A DNA stretch of 64,000 bases, from NCBI GenBank assembly GCA_031395645.1, contig JANNJM010000083.1, positions 24,038-88,037 on the forward strand. The letters run 5' to 3'. Positions 44,610-54,143 of the stretch are shown piece after piece. The position numbers and the translations under genes are program-made. The notes under the pieces were generated by a model. It had not been told where the DNA came from, ran no database searches, and saw nothing but the letters and a program-made list of their open reading frames with translations. Numbering within the stretch: position 1 is the stretch's first letter; each line of letters opens with the position of its first letter. This DNA comes from SHZI01 sp031395645. Its GTDB lineage: Bacteria > Pseudomonadota > Gammaproteobacteria > Steroidobacterales > GCA-2729495.

Positions 44610-46072
44610 CCGAGGAAATCCTCATAAATCTTACGGCGCGGGAGGTCCGCGCGGCGCTTGTCGAGAACGGCGTGCTCCAGGAGGTGCTTATTGAACGCAC
44701 GTCCCGGCTCGGACTCACCGGCAACATTTACAAGGGACGGGTGGTTCGGGTCCTGCCAGGGATGCAGGCCGCCTTCGTCGAGATTGGCCTGGCCCGCACC
44801 GGCTTCCTCCATGCATCGGACGTACTGCCGCCCCAGGGTGCGCCAGCCACCGAGCGCGGGCAGGAACCGAGTATCCGGGATGTACTGCATGAGGGCGATA
44901 CGGTCCTCGTCCAGGTCGTCAAGGATCAACTCGGCACCAAGGGCGCCCGGCTGACGACGTTCATTACGATGCCGTCCCGTTATCTCGTCCTGTTGCCGAA
45001 GGAGGCTAATCTCGGGGTTTCCGGTCGCATCGAGTCCGACGAGGAGCGCGCGCGGCTGAAGCAGGTCATCGCCGAACTCACTGGCGACAGTCCTCAATAT
45101 GGCTATATCGTCCGGACAGCGGCCGAAGGCATTGGCGAAGAGTCCCTGGCAGCCGACATGGGCTTTCTTCAGCGCCTGTGGGAAGTCGTGGCGCGCCAGG
45201 CGGAGATAGCACCAGTGCCCTCTCTCGTGCACCAGGATCTGCCGCTGGCCATACGTGTTCTGCGCGACCTGGTGAATGGCAGTACGCAACGGGTCCGCAT
45301 CGATGACGAAAGGGCTTGTGGCCAGTTGCGCGAGTTCGCACGCAGTGTGATGCCCGCACTCGCGCACCGGATTGATCTCTACGAGGGTCCACGACCAATT
45401 TTTGATCTGCACGGCATCGAAGACGAGATCCAGAAAGCCCTTGCCCCGCGGGTTGAACTCAAGTCCGGTGGCTACCTGGTGATCAATCAGACTGAGGCCT
45501 TGACCAGTATCGATGTAAATACGGGTGGTTATGTTGGTCACCGGAACCTGGAGGACACCATCTTCCGAACCAATCTCGAGGCTGCGGTAGCTATCGCCCG
45601 GCAGCTTCGCCTGAGGAATCTGGGCGGAATCATCATCATCGACTTTATCGACATGCTGGAAGAGCCTCACCGGCGGCAGGTCATGCAGGCGCTTAACGAC
45701 GCACTGGCGGCTGACCATGCCAGGCCCCAGCTCGCTGAGCTGTCACCACTCGGCCTTGTGCAGATGACCCGGAAGAGAACCCGGGAAAGCCTGGAACATC
45801 TGCTGTGCAAGGCTTGTCCAACCTGCGAAGGGCGTGGCCACGTCAAGACTTCGGAAACGGTGTGTTACGAGATTTTTCGCGAGATTCTCCGCCAGCACGG
45901 GCAGTTCAGCTTCAAGGAATTTGTGATTCTCGCAAACCAGGGCGTTATCGAGCTGCTGCTGGACGAGGAGTCGTCCGGCGTTGCCGAAATGGAGGAGCTG
46001 ACCGGCAAGTCAATCCGGCTGCAGACCGAGACTCTGTACGCCCCGGATCAGTTTGACGTAATCCTCTTGTAA
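44606..46072 (+). CDS. rng: Ribonuclease G
   Basis: A 488-residue endoribonuclease of the RNase E/G family, maturing 16S rRNA 5' ends and some mRNAs. An S1 domain is at about residues 38-120. The catalytic core contains D303 (in LTSIDVNTGGYVGH) and IIIDFIDM. The zinc-link CPTCEGRG is near residue 400. It lacks the RNase E C-terminal scaffold, and the length matches RNase G. It starts at a GTG overlapping maf and ends directly before the ATG of yhdP. Confidence 0.95.
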   Translation: MTEEILINLTAREVRAALVENGVLQEVLIERTSRLGLTGNIYKGRVVRVLPGMQAAFVEIGLARTGFLHASDVLPPQGAPATERGQEPSIRDVLHEGDTVLVQVVKDQLGTKGARLTTFITMPSRYLVLLPKEANLGVSGRIESDEERARLKQVIAELTGDSPQYGYIVRTAAEGIGEESLAADMGFLQRLWEVVARQAEIAPVPSLVHQDLPLAIRVLRDLVNGSTQRVRIDDERACGQLREFARSVMPALAHRIDLYEGPRPIFDLHGIEDEIQKALAPRVELKSGGYLVINQTEALTSIDVNTGGYVGHRNLEDTIFRTNLEAAVAIARQLRLRNLGGIIIIDFIDMLEEPHRRQVMQALNDALAADHARPQLAELSPLGLVQMTRKRTRESLEHLLCKACPTCEGRGHVKTSETVCYEIFREILRQHGQFSFKEFVILANQGVIELLLDEESSGVAEMEELTGKSIRLQTETLYAPDQFDVILL

Positions 46073-49000
46073 ATGAGCGACGCCACGCGCCAGCGCGGAA
46101 TACTGAGCCGAAGCCTCGGCTGGCTGGCGGGTGGCGTGGCGGCACTTCTTATCCTGTTGGCCGCGATCGTCGGCCTGGCCCGCCTGCTCCTGCCTCTCGC
46201 TCCAGATTATCAGGATCAGATCCGGCGCTTCGCCTCTGACGCGACCGGCTTCGATGTGCGTTTCGGGGGGGTGTCAGCCAGCTGGCCGTTGCGCGGTCCG
46301 GAGGTCAGGTTGTCGGCTGTGCGCATCGCCACCCTGAAGGATAACCAGACGGTGCTCGACGCCCGCGAACTCACCGTCGGGGTAAACCTCTGGCGACTGC
46401 TGGTGGAGCGCCGTCTGCGCCCGGGCCGCATTGCGGTCGAGGGGGCCAGTGTCAGGGCCGAGCGACTGCCGTCCGGTCTATGGCTGATCAACGCAGTGCC
46501 CCTGGAAGAGTTGCTGCGACGGCCCAAAAATCAGCCGCTGCCGCATCTCGGCCTTGAGCTCAGGAATATCGAGTTGCTGCTCCTGGATGCATCCCGGCTC
46601 GAACCCCGTGTTGCCCTGCAAGTCGAGCAACTGGAACTGGAAATCGCGCCGAAGCTGATCAGCTTCGATGCCGAGGTTGATGGCGGGGACGGTCTGGGAG
46701 CGGAAATTGAGTTGGCCGGTACCTTGCCGGCATCGGTACTTCCGTTTGACGTGGCGCCCGGACCGGCCAGCGTGCCGGAAACACGCGTCTGGGACGTCCG
46801 TTTGACCGGCGCCGATCTCGACGTGGCGCACTGGCTGCGCGTTCTGGCGAATGAATCCGTGCCACTCCGTTCCGGGCGCGGCGGGCTGGAGGTGCAGGCG
46901 GGCTTCGCCGGACTGACGCCGCAGTTTTTCTCTGTCGATCTGGAACTGGGACCGACGGTCTGGCAGGGAGTGACGACACCCGACAACAATTACCAGCGGC
47001 TCGACGTGCAGGCGGACTGGAAGGCCACTCCCGGTGGCTGGGAAGCCACACTCGGTAAGTTGGTCGTGAAGCGGGGCACCAAGACCTATCCAGCCAGTTC
47101 CGGCAGCGTGCGCTACGCGAGGGCCACGGACAGTCCCGGCACCTTAATCGCCTCGGCGGACAAGGTCAGGTTGCAGGATCTCTGGCCGGTACTCTGGTCT
47201 GTCGCCAGCGCAGGCCTGCGCCGCGATCTTCTGCCGGAACGCCTGGAGGGCGAGTTGCGCGACTTCAAGCTAACGGCATCCCTGCCCGTGGGTAAGCCAC
47301 CAATCTACGCGGTCGAGGCCGCGATTCGCGGGCTGGGTCTTGTAATGCCCGCACCGGGCTGGGCTGTCACTGGCGTCACGGGTACCCTGCGCGCCGACCA
47401 GGCCGGAGGCCGGGTCGACCTGAATTCTGGCGCAGGGCTGGTCCGTTTTCCCAAACTCTTCCGGGCCGATATTCGCACCACCACTGCAACCGGGCAGCTG
47501 GGCTGGAGGAATTCAGAGCGCGGTCTGGAGGTTCTCGGCGATGAGCTGCACATCGCAACGGCCGACGCGGAAAGCCGATCAAAAGTCCGGCTGATCTTTC
47601 CGAAAACGGGCTCCGTATTTGTAGATATTGCCGCTCGATTTACGGCGTCATCGGCGCCTGCCGCTCTCAACTACCTGCCATTGATGCGGTTCAAACCCGG
47701 CGTCGTGAACTGGCTCGACCGGGCCCTGATAGCAGGCTCCGTGCCGACGGCAGAGTTGCTCTGGCAGGGCCCGCTGCGGGGCTTTCCCTATGCTGCTGGT
47801 GACGGGCGCTTCCGCGCCGAGTTCACACTGGCAGACGCCGTACTGGATTACGCGCCAGACTGGCCCCGGCTGCAGGGCGCTTCGGGCACCGTGATTATTG
47901 ATCGCGTCAGCCTGACCTCCCTGGAAAACCGGGGTTCCGTTGGCGGGATACCCTTTGAAGATGCCGAGATTCGCGTGGCGAACCTGATTCGCGATGCAGA
48001 GCTCGAGGTGGTCGGGGCCGATCAGGTGGAACTCGGCCAGATCCTTGGGTTCCTCCGGCAGACGCCGGTTGCGGCGCTGCTGGGGCCGACCATGGAATCG
48101 GTCACCGGTAGCGGCAGGGTCGCCACAGCGATCGATCTGCGCGTGCCCATTGCCAGCCCGAAAGACTATCGTCTGGTCGGGACATTTGGACTGGTGGACG
48201 CCGAGCTGGGCCTCCGGGGCGTCGATTTCGGCCTGACGGGACTCGATGGCACGGTTCGCCTCGACACCAATCGGCTGGTAGCCGACCGGCTGGCAGCCCG
48301 GTTCCTGGATGAGCCCGTGAGCATTGCGTTGCGTGCCGCGCGTCCTGCCGAAGCCGAACTTTCCCAGATCGCCGAAGTGCGGGGCGAGACGCCTGCCGGC
48401 AAGCTGGCCGCCGCCTTTTCGCTACCCTATGCCGATCGCCTGGCAGGCAGCGTCGCCTGGAACGCGATTGTTCAGGTGCCAGTCCGTCGTTCCGGGCGGC
48501 CGTTTGCGATTCAGATCACTTCTGACCTTGAACAGTTTACGAGTACTCTGGCGCCACCTCTGACCAAGGCCCTGGGGATGCCGGAGCCCCTGCGCATGGA
48601 GGTGAGGCTGCCCGAGCGGGGGCTGATGCAAGTCAGCGGCAGGATTGAACGCGGGTTCAGCTGGGCGCTCCAGTTTCTGTCCGGTTCCCGGATCATCGCA
48701 GGCGCGCTCCCAGCCACCGGTCAGGCCAGGGAAAGCCGGGCCGGGGAAAGCCGGGCCAGGGCCGGCTGGCGCCTTGAGCGCGGTGCCCTCCGAAGCGGGC
48801 GTATCCCCGTCGGGTTACCAGCTGTCCCCGGCCTTGAGATTGGTGGCAAGTTCACCGATCTCCGCTTCGAGGACTGGTTTCCGGGTCGGGGCGCCAGCGC
48901 GAGCGGGGGCGATGCAGGCCCTCCGGATCTGCTGCGCAAGATCGAAATCGACGTTGACACCTTTGCAATCCTTGGCTGGGTATTTCGGGATGCAAGACTT

Positions 49001-50074
49001 GAGGCGAGCCGGGCATCGGGCGACTGGCTGGTCGGCGTTCGTGGCCCATCTGCCGCCGGGACGGTTACCGTGCCGGTTGACCAGGCAGATGACGTGCCCA
49101 TCGTGCTGGACATGCAGCGCCTGTGGTTGCTGGAGACCGATCCGGCTGGTGGTGGTGCCGCCGCCGATCCCCGGAAGCTGCCGGCGGTCCGCGCGTCCGT
49201 TGGCGACTTTGCCCTGAAGGACATGCGGCTTGGCCGCCTCAGGGCAGACCTTGCCCAGCGGGGTGACGGTGTCGTGGTCGATCCGCTGGTGACTGAGAGC
49301 CCGACTTTCGGGATCAATGGCGATGCGACCTGGGTTGTCGAGGCCAATGACGTCAATCAACAGCGCAGCGAGCTGCGGTTGCAACTCAAGTCCACGAAGA
49401 TCGGCCCCACACTCCAGGCTCTGGGCTACAGCCCGGTAGTCGAGGGCGAGAAGGCCAGCGTGAACCTCGACCTGTTCTGGCCGGGCGGCCCCAGTGAGGA
49501 CTTTCTCAATATCGCGGGCGGTCGCGTGGTGCTGGATCTGGACAAGGGTCAGTTTCTGCCGGTGGATCCCGGGGGCGGACGGCTCGTTGGCCTGCTGAGT
49601 ATCGCCGCGCTTCCGCGACGGCTTGGCCTCGATTTTTCAGACGTTGTGGACAAGGGCCTGGCCTTCGATCAGGTGAAGGGTGAATTTCGCCTCGACAAGG
49701 GCAGTGCGTTCACGTGCAATCTGGGTCTGGAGGGGCCAGTAACTGACATCGCGGTCCTGGGGCGCGTCTCGATCCGGGATCGGAGCTACGACCAGCTGGC
49801 CGTTGTTCGGCCGCACGTTTCGGATCTGCTGGCCGTGGGTGGCTTCGTGGGCGGCCCGGTCGTAGGGGGCACCGTGCTGCTGATCTCGCAGATCTTCCGG
49901 AAGCCCCTCAGTTCACTGGGAGAGAGCTACTACCGGGTCACTGGCGGGTGGGATAAACCCGTGGTCGACAAGGTGCAGAAAAGTCAGGTCGACGTAACAC
50001 CTATTCAGGACTGCGAACGTTACCTGGCCGAAGCCCTTAAGGAATTGCCGCCGGAGGCCGAACTAACGCGCTGA
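46073..50074 (+). CDS. yhdP: YhdP-type AsmA-like giant envelope protein
   Basis: A 1333-residue protein with one N-terminal membrane helix (about residues 16-42) followed by a very long beta-rich periplasmic region of the DUF3971/AsmA-like type. C-terminal features include VDLDKGQFLPVDPGGGRLVGLLSIAALPRRLGLDFSDVV, the hallmark of the AsmA superfamily end. YhdP and its relatives bridge the periplasm and move phospholipids to the outer membrane. It follows rng without a gap. A strong inverted repeat begins at its stop codon. Confidence 0.93.
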   Translation: MSDATRQRGILSRSLGWLAGGVAALLILLAAIVGLARLLLPLAPDYQDQIRRFASDATGFDVRFGGVSASWPLRGPEVRLSAVRIATLKDNQTVLDARELTVGVNLWRLLVERRLRPGRIAVEGASVRAERLPSGLWLINAVPLEELLRRPKNQPLPHLGLELRNIELLLLDASRLEPRVALQVEQLELEIAPKLISFDAEVDGGDGLGAEIELAGTLPASVLPFDVAPGPASVPETRVWDVRLTGADLDVAHWLRVLANESVPLRSGRGGLEVQAGFAGLTPQFFSVDLELGPTVWQGVTTPDNNYQRLDVQADWKATPGGWEATLGKLVVKRGTKTYPASSGSVRYARATDSPGTLIASADKVRLQDLWPVLWSVASAGLRRDLLPERLEGELRDFKLTASLPVGKPPIYAVEAAIRGLGLVMPAPGWAVTGVTGTLRADQAGGRVDLNSGAGLVRFPKLFRADIRTTTATGQLGWRNSERGLEVLGDELHIATADAESRSKVRLIFPKTGSVFVDIAARFTASSAPAALNYLPLMRFKPGVVNWLDRALIAGSVPTAELLWQGPLRGFPYAAGDGRFRAEFTLADAVLDYAPDWPRLQGASGTVIIDRVSLTSLENRGSVGGIPFEDAEIRVANLIRDAELEVVGADQVELGQILGFLRQTPVAALLGPTMESVTGSGRVATAIDLRVPIASPKDYRLVGTFGLVDAELGLRGVDFGLTGLDGTVRLDTNRLVADRLAARFLDEPVSIALRAARPAEAELSQIAEVRGETPAGKLAAAFSLPYADRLAGSVAWNAIVQVPVRRSGRPFAIQITSDLEQFTSTLAPPLTKALGMPEPLRMEVRLPERGLMQVSGRIERGFSWALQFLSGSRIIAGALPATGQARESRAGESRARAGWRLERGALRSGRIPVGLPAVPGLEIGGKFTDLRFEDWFPGRGASASGGDAGPPDLLRKIEIDVDTFAILGWVFRDARLEASRASGDWLVGVRGPSAAGTVTVPVDQADDVPIVLDMQRLWLLETDPAGGGAAADPRKLPAVRASVGDFALKDMRLGRLRADLAQRGDGVVVDPLVTESPTFGINGDATWVVEANDVNQQRSELRLQLKSTKIGPTLQALGYSPVVEGEKASVNLDLFWPGGPSEDFLNIAGGRVVLDLDKGQFLPVDPGGGRLVGLLSIAALPRRLGLDFSDVVDKGLAFDQVKGEFRLDKGSAFTCNLGLEGPVTDIAVLGRVSIRDRSYDQLAVVRPHVSDLLAVGGFVGGPVVGGTVLLISQIFRKPLSSLGESYYRVTGGWDKPVVDKVQKSQVDVTPIQDCERYLAEALKELPPEAELTR

Positions 50075-50120
50075 GCCCGTTCGGCTGAGCCTGATCAGTG
50101 GCCCAACTGGCGAACGGGCT
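50074..50120 (+). terminator. Inverted repeat after yhdP, possible terminator or message end
   Basis: AGCCCGTTCG (50074-50083) pairs perfectly with CGAACGGGCT (50111-50120), enclosing 27 bases. It begins on the last base of the yhdP stop. No T run follows, so it is not a classical rho-independent terminator; it may be a processed 3' end or a weak pause. Confidence 0.45.
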
Positions 50121-50187
50121 GACGCGCTGGTCAGACAGCAGCGACCCGGCCACACTATGCCCACCAGAACAGACTTGAAGAACCCCG

Positions 50188-51015
50188 ATGAAGACACTCC
50201 GCATCTCCGCGATCCAGATGAATTCCGGCGAAGACGTGGCCGCCAACCTTACCCGTGCCCGTCGCGCCCTGCGCTCCGCCGCAGCCGATGGCGCCACACT
50301 TGCTGTCCTCCCGGAAAACTTTGCCCGGATGGGCAAGAAGGAATCGGATCGCCTCGCGATCATCGAAGACGACGGTGCTGGTCCCCTCCAGGATTTTCTT
50401 GCCGCGGAGGCCGCACGTGCCGAAATGTGGATCGTCGGTGGCACGATTCCTCTCAAGAGCGATGACTCAAAGCGCCCCTTTGCGGCCGCTCTCGTTTACG
50501 ACAGCAGCGGCAAGCGGGCCGGCCGTTACGACAAGGTGCATATGTTCGACGCGCGGGTGCCCGAGAGCGAGGAGGCTTACCGGGAATCCCGGAGCACGAT
50601 GCCTGGCTCGAAGCCCCTGTGCATGGAAACGCCGTGGGGCCGACTGGGTGTAGCAGTCTGCTACGACCTGCGCTTTCCGGAACTGTTCCGCTGGATGTCG
50701 TCTGAAGGTATGGACGTGCTGGCTCTGCCCGCGGCCTTCACTTATCCCACCGGGGAAGCACACTGGGAGCCGCTCCTGCGCGCCCGCGCGATCGAGAATC
50801 TCACCTATGTGGTGGCAGCGGCGCAGACTGGCACACATCCCGGTGGTCGTCAGACCTATGGGCACGCGATGATTATTGATCCCTGGGGTGCCATCCTCGC
50901 CGATGCGGGCAGCCGCACCCGGGTCATCACGGCGACCATCGATACGCAGCGACTGAAACGACTGCGGCAGCAGTTTCCGGTGCTCGAGCATCGGCGCTTC
51001 GCAGCACCCGACTGA
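50188..51015 (+). CDS. Carbon-nitrogen hydrolase (nitrilase superfamily, Nit1-like)
   Basis: A 275-residue nitrilase-superfamily hydrolase. The catalytic triad is visible as E43 (LPENFARMG), K116 (RYDKVHMFD) and C158 (AVCYDLRFPELF). The pattern is that of Nit1/YbeM-type deaminated-glutathione amidases, which repair damaged glutathione; a general omega-amidase is the alternative. Its place between yhdP and tldD is common in gammaproteobacteria. Confidence 0.9.
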   Translation: MKTLRISAIQMNSGEDVAANLTRARRALRSAAADGATLAVLPENFARMGKKESDRLAIIEDDGAGPLQDFLAAEAARAEMWIVGGTIPLKSDDSKRPFAAALVYDSSGKRAGRYDKVHMFDARVPESEEAYRESRSTMPGSKPLCMETPWGRLGVAVCYDLRFPELFRWMSSEGMDVLALPAAFTYPTGEAHWEPLLRARAIENLTYVVAAAQTGTHPGGRQTYGHAMIIDPWGAILADAGSRTRVITATIDTQRLKRLRQQFPVLEHRRFAAPD

Positions 51016-51031
51016 GAACACAGGATCCGTT

Positions 51032-52507
51032 ATGAACGCAGTAGTTACCCCCGATTCGTCCCTGGCGCGCGTGCGCAATCAGGTGCTGGATGCCGCGGGC
51101 ATCTCTGATCGCGACCTCGAGCGGGCACTCGGTGCCCTGATGCGTGGGACCGTGGACAATGCGGACCTGTATTTCCAGGTGTCCCGCCAGGAGTCCTGGA
51201 CGCTGGAAGATGGCATCGTCAAGGAGGGCGCACACAGCATCGAGCAGGGCGTTGGGGTCCGCGCGATGTCCGGCGAGAAGACCGGGTTCGCGTATTCGGA
51301 CGAGCTGGTTGTCCCCGCACTGCTGGAGGCGTCCGCAGCCGCCAGCGCGATCGTCCGCCAGGGCCAGCAGGGACGCATCCAGGCCTGGCAGCCCCGTTCC
51401 GGGCGGAGGCTCTACGCGCCGATTGATCCGCTGCCTACGCTTAGCGACGACGACAAGGTGGCACTACTCCAGCGGATCGACCGCGAGGTCCGGGCACTGG
51501 ACCCCCGCGTGAAGCAGGTGGTGGCGAGCCTCGCTGCAGCCCACGAGGTGATTCTGGTGTGTGCCAGCGACGGCGCCATGGCCGCCGATGTGCGCCCGCT
51601 GGTGCGCTTCAATATTTCTGTAATTGTCGAGCAGGGCGACAAGCGCGAACAGGGCTATGCCGGCGGCGGTGGGCGTTTCGGCTACGACTACTTCACGCCG
51701 CAACAGGTACTTGAGTATGGCCGTGAAGCGGTGCGTCAGGCGGTCGTCAATCTGGATGCGGTCCCTGCGCCATCGGGCGAGATGATCGTGGTGCTGGGGC
51801 CTGGCTGGCCCGGCGTGCTGCTCCACGAGGCCATCGGTCACGGCCTGGAGGGTGACTTTAATCGCAAGGGCACGTCGGCTTTCACGGGCCGCATCGGTGA
51901 GCGGGTGGCATCCGACCTGTGCACCGTCGTGGACGACGGCACGCTGCCCAATCGCCGCGGCTCACTGAATGTGGACGACGAGGGCACGCCAACGCGGAAT
52001 ACCGTGCTGATCGAGAACGGCGTCCTTCGGGGCTACCTGCAGGACAAGATGAATGCGCGACTCATGGATACCGAGTCGACGGGCAACGGCCGCCGGCAAT
52101 CCTTCGCGCACACGCCGATGCCACGCATGACCAACACCTACATGCTGGCGGGCCCCCATCACCCGGACGAGATCATCGCGTCGGTCAAGAAGGGCGTGTA
52201 TGCCCGCAATTTCGGGGGCGGGCAGGTGGACATTACCTCTGGCAAGTTCGTGTTTTCCGCGACCGAGGCCTATCGCATCGAAAACGGGAAGCTGGGTGCG
52301 CCAATCCGTGACGCCACGCTGGTGGGCGACGGCCCGACGGTGCTGAACCGCGTGACGATGGTGGGCAACGACCTGGCGCTGGACTCAGGCATCGGCGTCT
52401 GCGGCAAGGAGGGGCAGTCAGTGCCCGTGGGCGTCGGGCAGCCAACCCTGCGCATCGACGGACTCACCATCGGTGGTACGGCCAACCAGATGGGTAGCGA
52501 CGAATGA
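51032..52507 (+). CDS. tldD: Metalloprotease TldD
   Basis: A 491-residue subunit of the TldD/TldE protease. The zinc motif HExxxH is at residues 265-270 (HEAIGHGLEGD). Further cysteine/histidine-rich and glycine-rich C-terminal segments (GVCGKEGQSVPVGVGQPTLRI) are typical. The complex degrades unfolded peptides and processes modified peptides such as microcins, and it helps to remove the CcdA antitoxin in E. coli. It overlaps its partner pmbA by ATGA. Confidence 0.95.
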   Translation: MNAVVTPDSSLARVRNQVLDAAGISDRDLERALGALMRGTVDNADLYFQVSRQESWTLEDGIVKEGAHSIEQGVGVRAMSGEKTGFAYSDELVVPALLEASAAASAIVRQGQQGRIQAWQPRSGRRLYAPIDPLPTLSDDDKVALLQRIDREVRALDPRVKQVVASLAAAHEVILVCASDGAMAADVRPLVRFNISVIVEQGDKREQGYAGGGGRFGYDYFTPQQVLEYGREAVRQAVVNLDAVPAPSGEMIVVLGPGWPGVLLHEAIGHGLEGDFNRKGTSAFTGRIGERVASDLCTVVDDGTLPNRRGSLNVDDEGTPTRNTVLIENGVLRGYLQDKMNARLMDTESTGNGRRQSFAHTPMPRMTNTYMLAGPHHPDEIIASVKKGVYARNFGGGQVDITSGKFVFSATEAYRIENGKLGAPIRDATLVGDGPTVLNRVTMVGNDLALDSGIGVCGKEGQSVPVGVGQPTLRIDGLTIGGTANQMGSDE

Positions 52508-53853
52508 ACACACGCACTGCGCTCAGCCTGCAGAACGGCCTTGGAACGCTGCAGGAGAAGGTCAACGACGTGCTGCGCCTGGCAAAGCAGCTGGGAGCTT
52601 CGCAGGCGGAGGCTAACGCAAGCTTTGGCACCGGGTTCTCGGTGAACGTGCGTATGCGGGAGGTGGAAACGCTTCGTCATCAGCGTGACCAGGGCCTGGG
52701 TGTCACCGTCTGGCTCGGCCACCGCAAGGGCAGTGCAAGCACCTCGGACCTGCGGCCCGAGGCGGTCGAGGAGTCCGTGCGAAAGGCCTGCGCACTCGCT
52801 CGTTATGGCGCCGAGGACCCGGCCTCCGGACTCGCTGACGCCGACCGGCTGGCGAAGACCATTCCGGAACTCAGCCTCTATCACCCCTGGGCCATCGACC
52901 CCGCCGCGGCCATCGACCTGGCGACGATCTGCGAGGCCGCAGCCCTCGACCTCGATCCGCGCGTGACCAACTCCGAAGGCGCGTCGGTCAGCACGAGCGA
53001 AAGCCTGCGGGTTTACGGCAACAGCCATGGTTTCCTCGGCAGCTACCCGGAGTCTGACCACAGCATCTCCTGTTCAGTGGTAGCCACGCAGGACGGCGCG
53101 ATGGAGACGGACTACGAATATGCGGTGGCCCGCGACGCCGCTGAGCTGCCATCGCCCGCCGAAGTCGGCAGGGAAGCGGGGCGTCGGACCGTGGCCCGGC
53201 TGGGCGGTACCAAGCTGGAAACCCGTACTGCCCCTGTCCTCTTTCCGGCGAGGATCGCGCGAGGCCTGATCGGACACCTGCTCGGCGCAATCAGCGGTGG
53301 CGCGCTGTACCGGAAATCCTCCTTTCTCGTGGACGCGCTGGGCAAGCCGGTGTTTGCGAGTCGCGTCACCGTCGACGAGAAGCCGCACCTCAGGAAGGCG
53401 CTCGCCAGTGCCCCCTTCGACGACGAGGGTGTCGAAACGAAGGAACGGCGGCTGGTGGATGCCGGCGTGCTCGGTGGCTACCTGCTCGGCAGCTACTATG
53501 CCCGCAAGCTCGGCATGGCCTCCACCGGCAATTCCGGCGGCGCTCACAACCTGATTGTGCACAGCACGGGCGAGTCCTTTGCCGACCTGCTGAAAACCAT
53601 GGATCGGGGTCTGCTGGTGGCTGACCTGATGGGCAGCGGCGTCAATCCGGTGACCGGTGACTACTCCCGCGGTGCCAGTGGCTTCTGGGTTGAGAACGGG
53701 CAGATCCAGTTCCCGGTTACCGAGATCACCATTGCCGGCAACCTGAAGGACATGTTCCTTGGGATCCTGGGCATTGGTACCGACGTCGACCGCCGGGGTG
53801 GGGTGCTGACGGGGTCGATCCTGCTGGAGCGGATGACGGTCGCGGGAAGTTAG
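52504..53853 (+). CDS. pmbA: Metalloprotease subunit PmbA/TldE
   Basis: A 449-residue partner of TldD. It has the same fold but no HExxxH, as expected for the TldE half. Features include TGNSGGAHNLIVHSTGESFADLLKTMDRGLLV near residues 340-370 and SRGASGFWVENGQIQFPVTEITIAGNL near 390-415. It is translated from an ATG inside the end of tldD, matching one-to-one complex formation. Confidence 0.95.
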   Translation: MNTRTALSLQNGLGTLQEKVNDVLRLAKQLGASQAEANASFGTGFSVNVRMREVETLRHQRDQGLGVTVWLGHRKGSASTSDLRPEAVEESVRKACALARYGAEDPASGLADADRLAKTIPELSLYHPWAIDPAAAIDLATICEAAALDLDPRVTNSEGASVSTSESLRVYGNSHGFLGSYPESDHSISCSVVATQDGAMETDYEYAVARDAAELPSPAEVGREAGRRTVARLGGTKLETRTAPVLFPARIARGLIGHLLGAISGGALYRKSSFLVDALGKPVFASRVTVDEKPHLRKALASAPFDDEGVETKERRLVDAGVLGGYLLGSYYARKLGMASTGNSGGAHNLIVHSTGESFADLLKTMDRGLLVADLMGSGVNPVTGDYSRGASGFWVENGQIQFPVTEITIAGNLKDMFLGILGIGTDVDRRGGVLTGSILLERMTVAGS

Positions 53854-54143
53854 TACTTCGGTCAGGTGTCGTAGCCGGGCTAGATCGGAACGCCAGACGC
53901 GTTGCCGAGGATGATCGCCGCTAGTTCCAGGGGCTGCCGATCAGGACCGGCAGGCGGGCAGTGGTCAGGTACCGGCGTCTTGTGGCCGCAAAGTCAAACT
54001 TTGGTCCGGACCGGCGCATCCGTGGTTTCCGCAATGACGAGTGGCAAGCGGCCGTTGCAAAATTGCCGCGGCCGGAATCGGCTTTGGCCAGCGCAACGTG
54101 GTCTCCGGTCCACATGTAAAAGAAAATATTGAGGAAGCTCACC
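53854..54143. other. Intergenic region before the OmpW-OmpA gene
   Basis: No gene recognised in these 290 bases. The last 35 bases are AT-rich (AAAAGAAAATATT) and precede a good ribosome binding site GAGGAAG at 54131-54137. No convincing promoter hexamers or terminator after pmbA were found. Confidence 0.35.
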
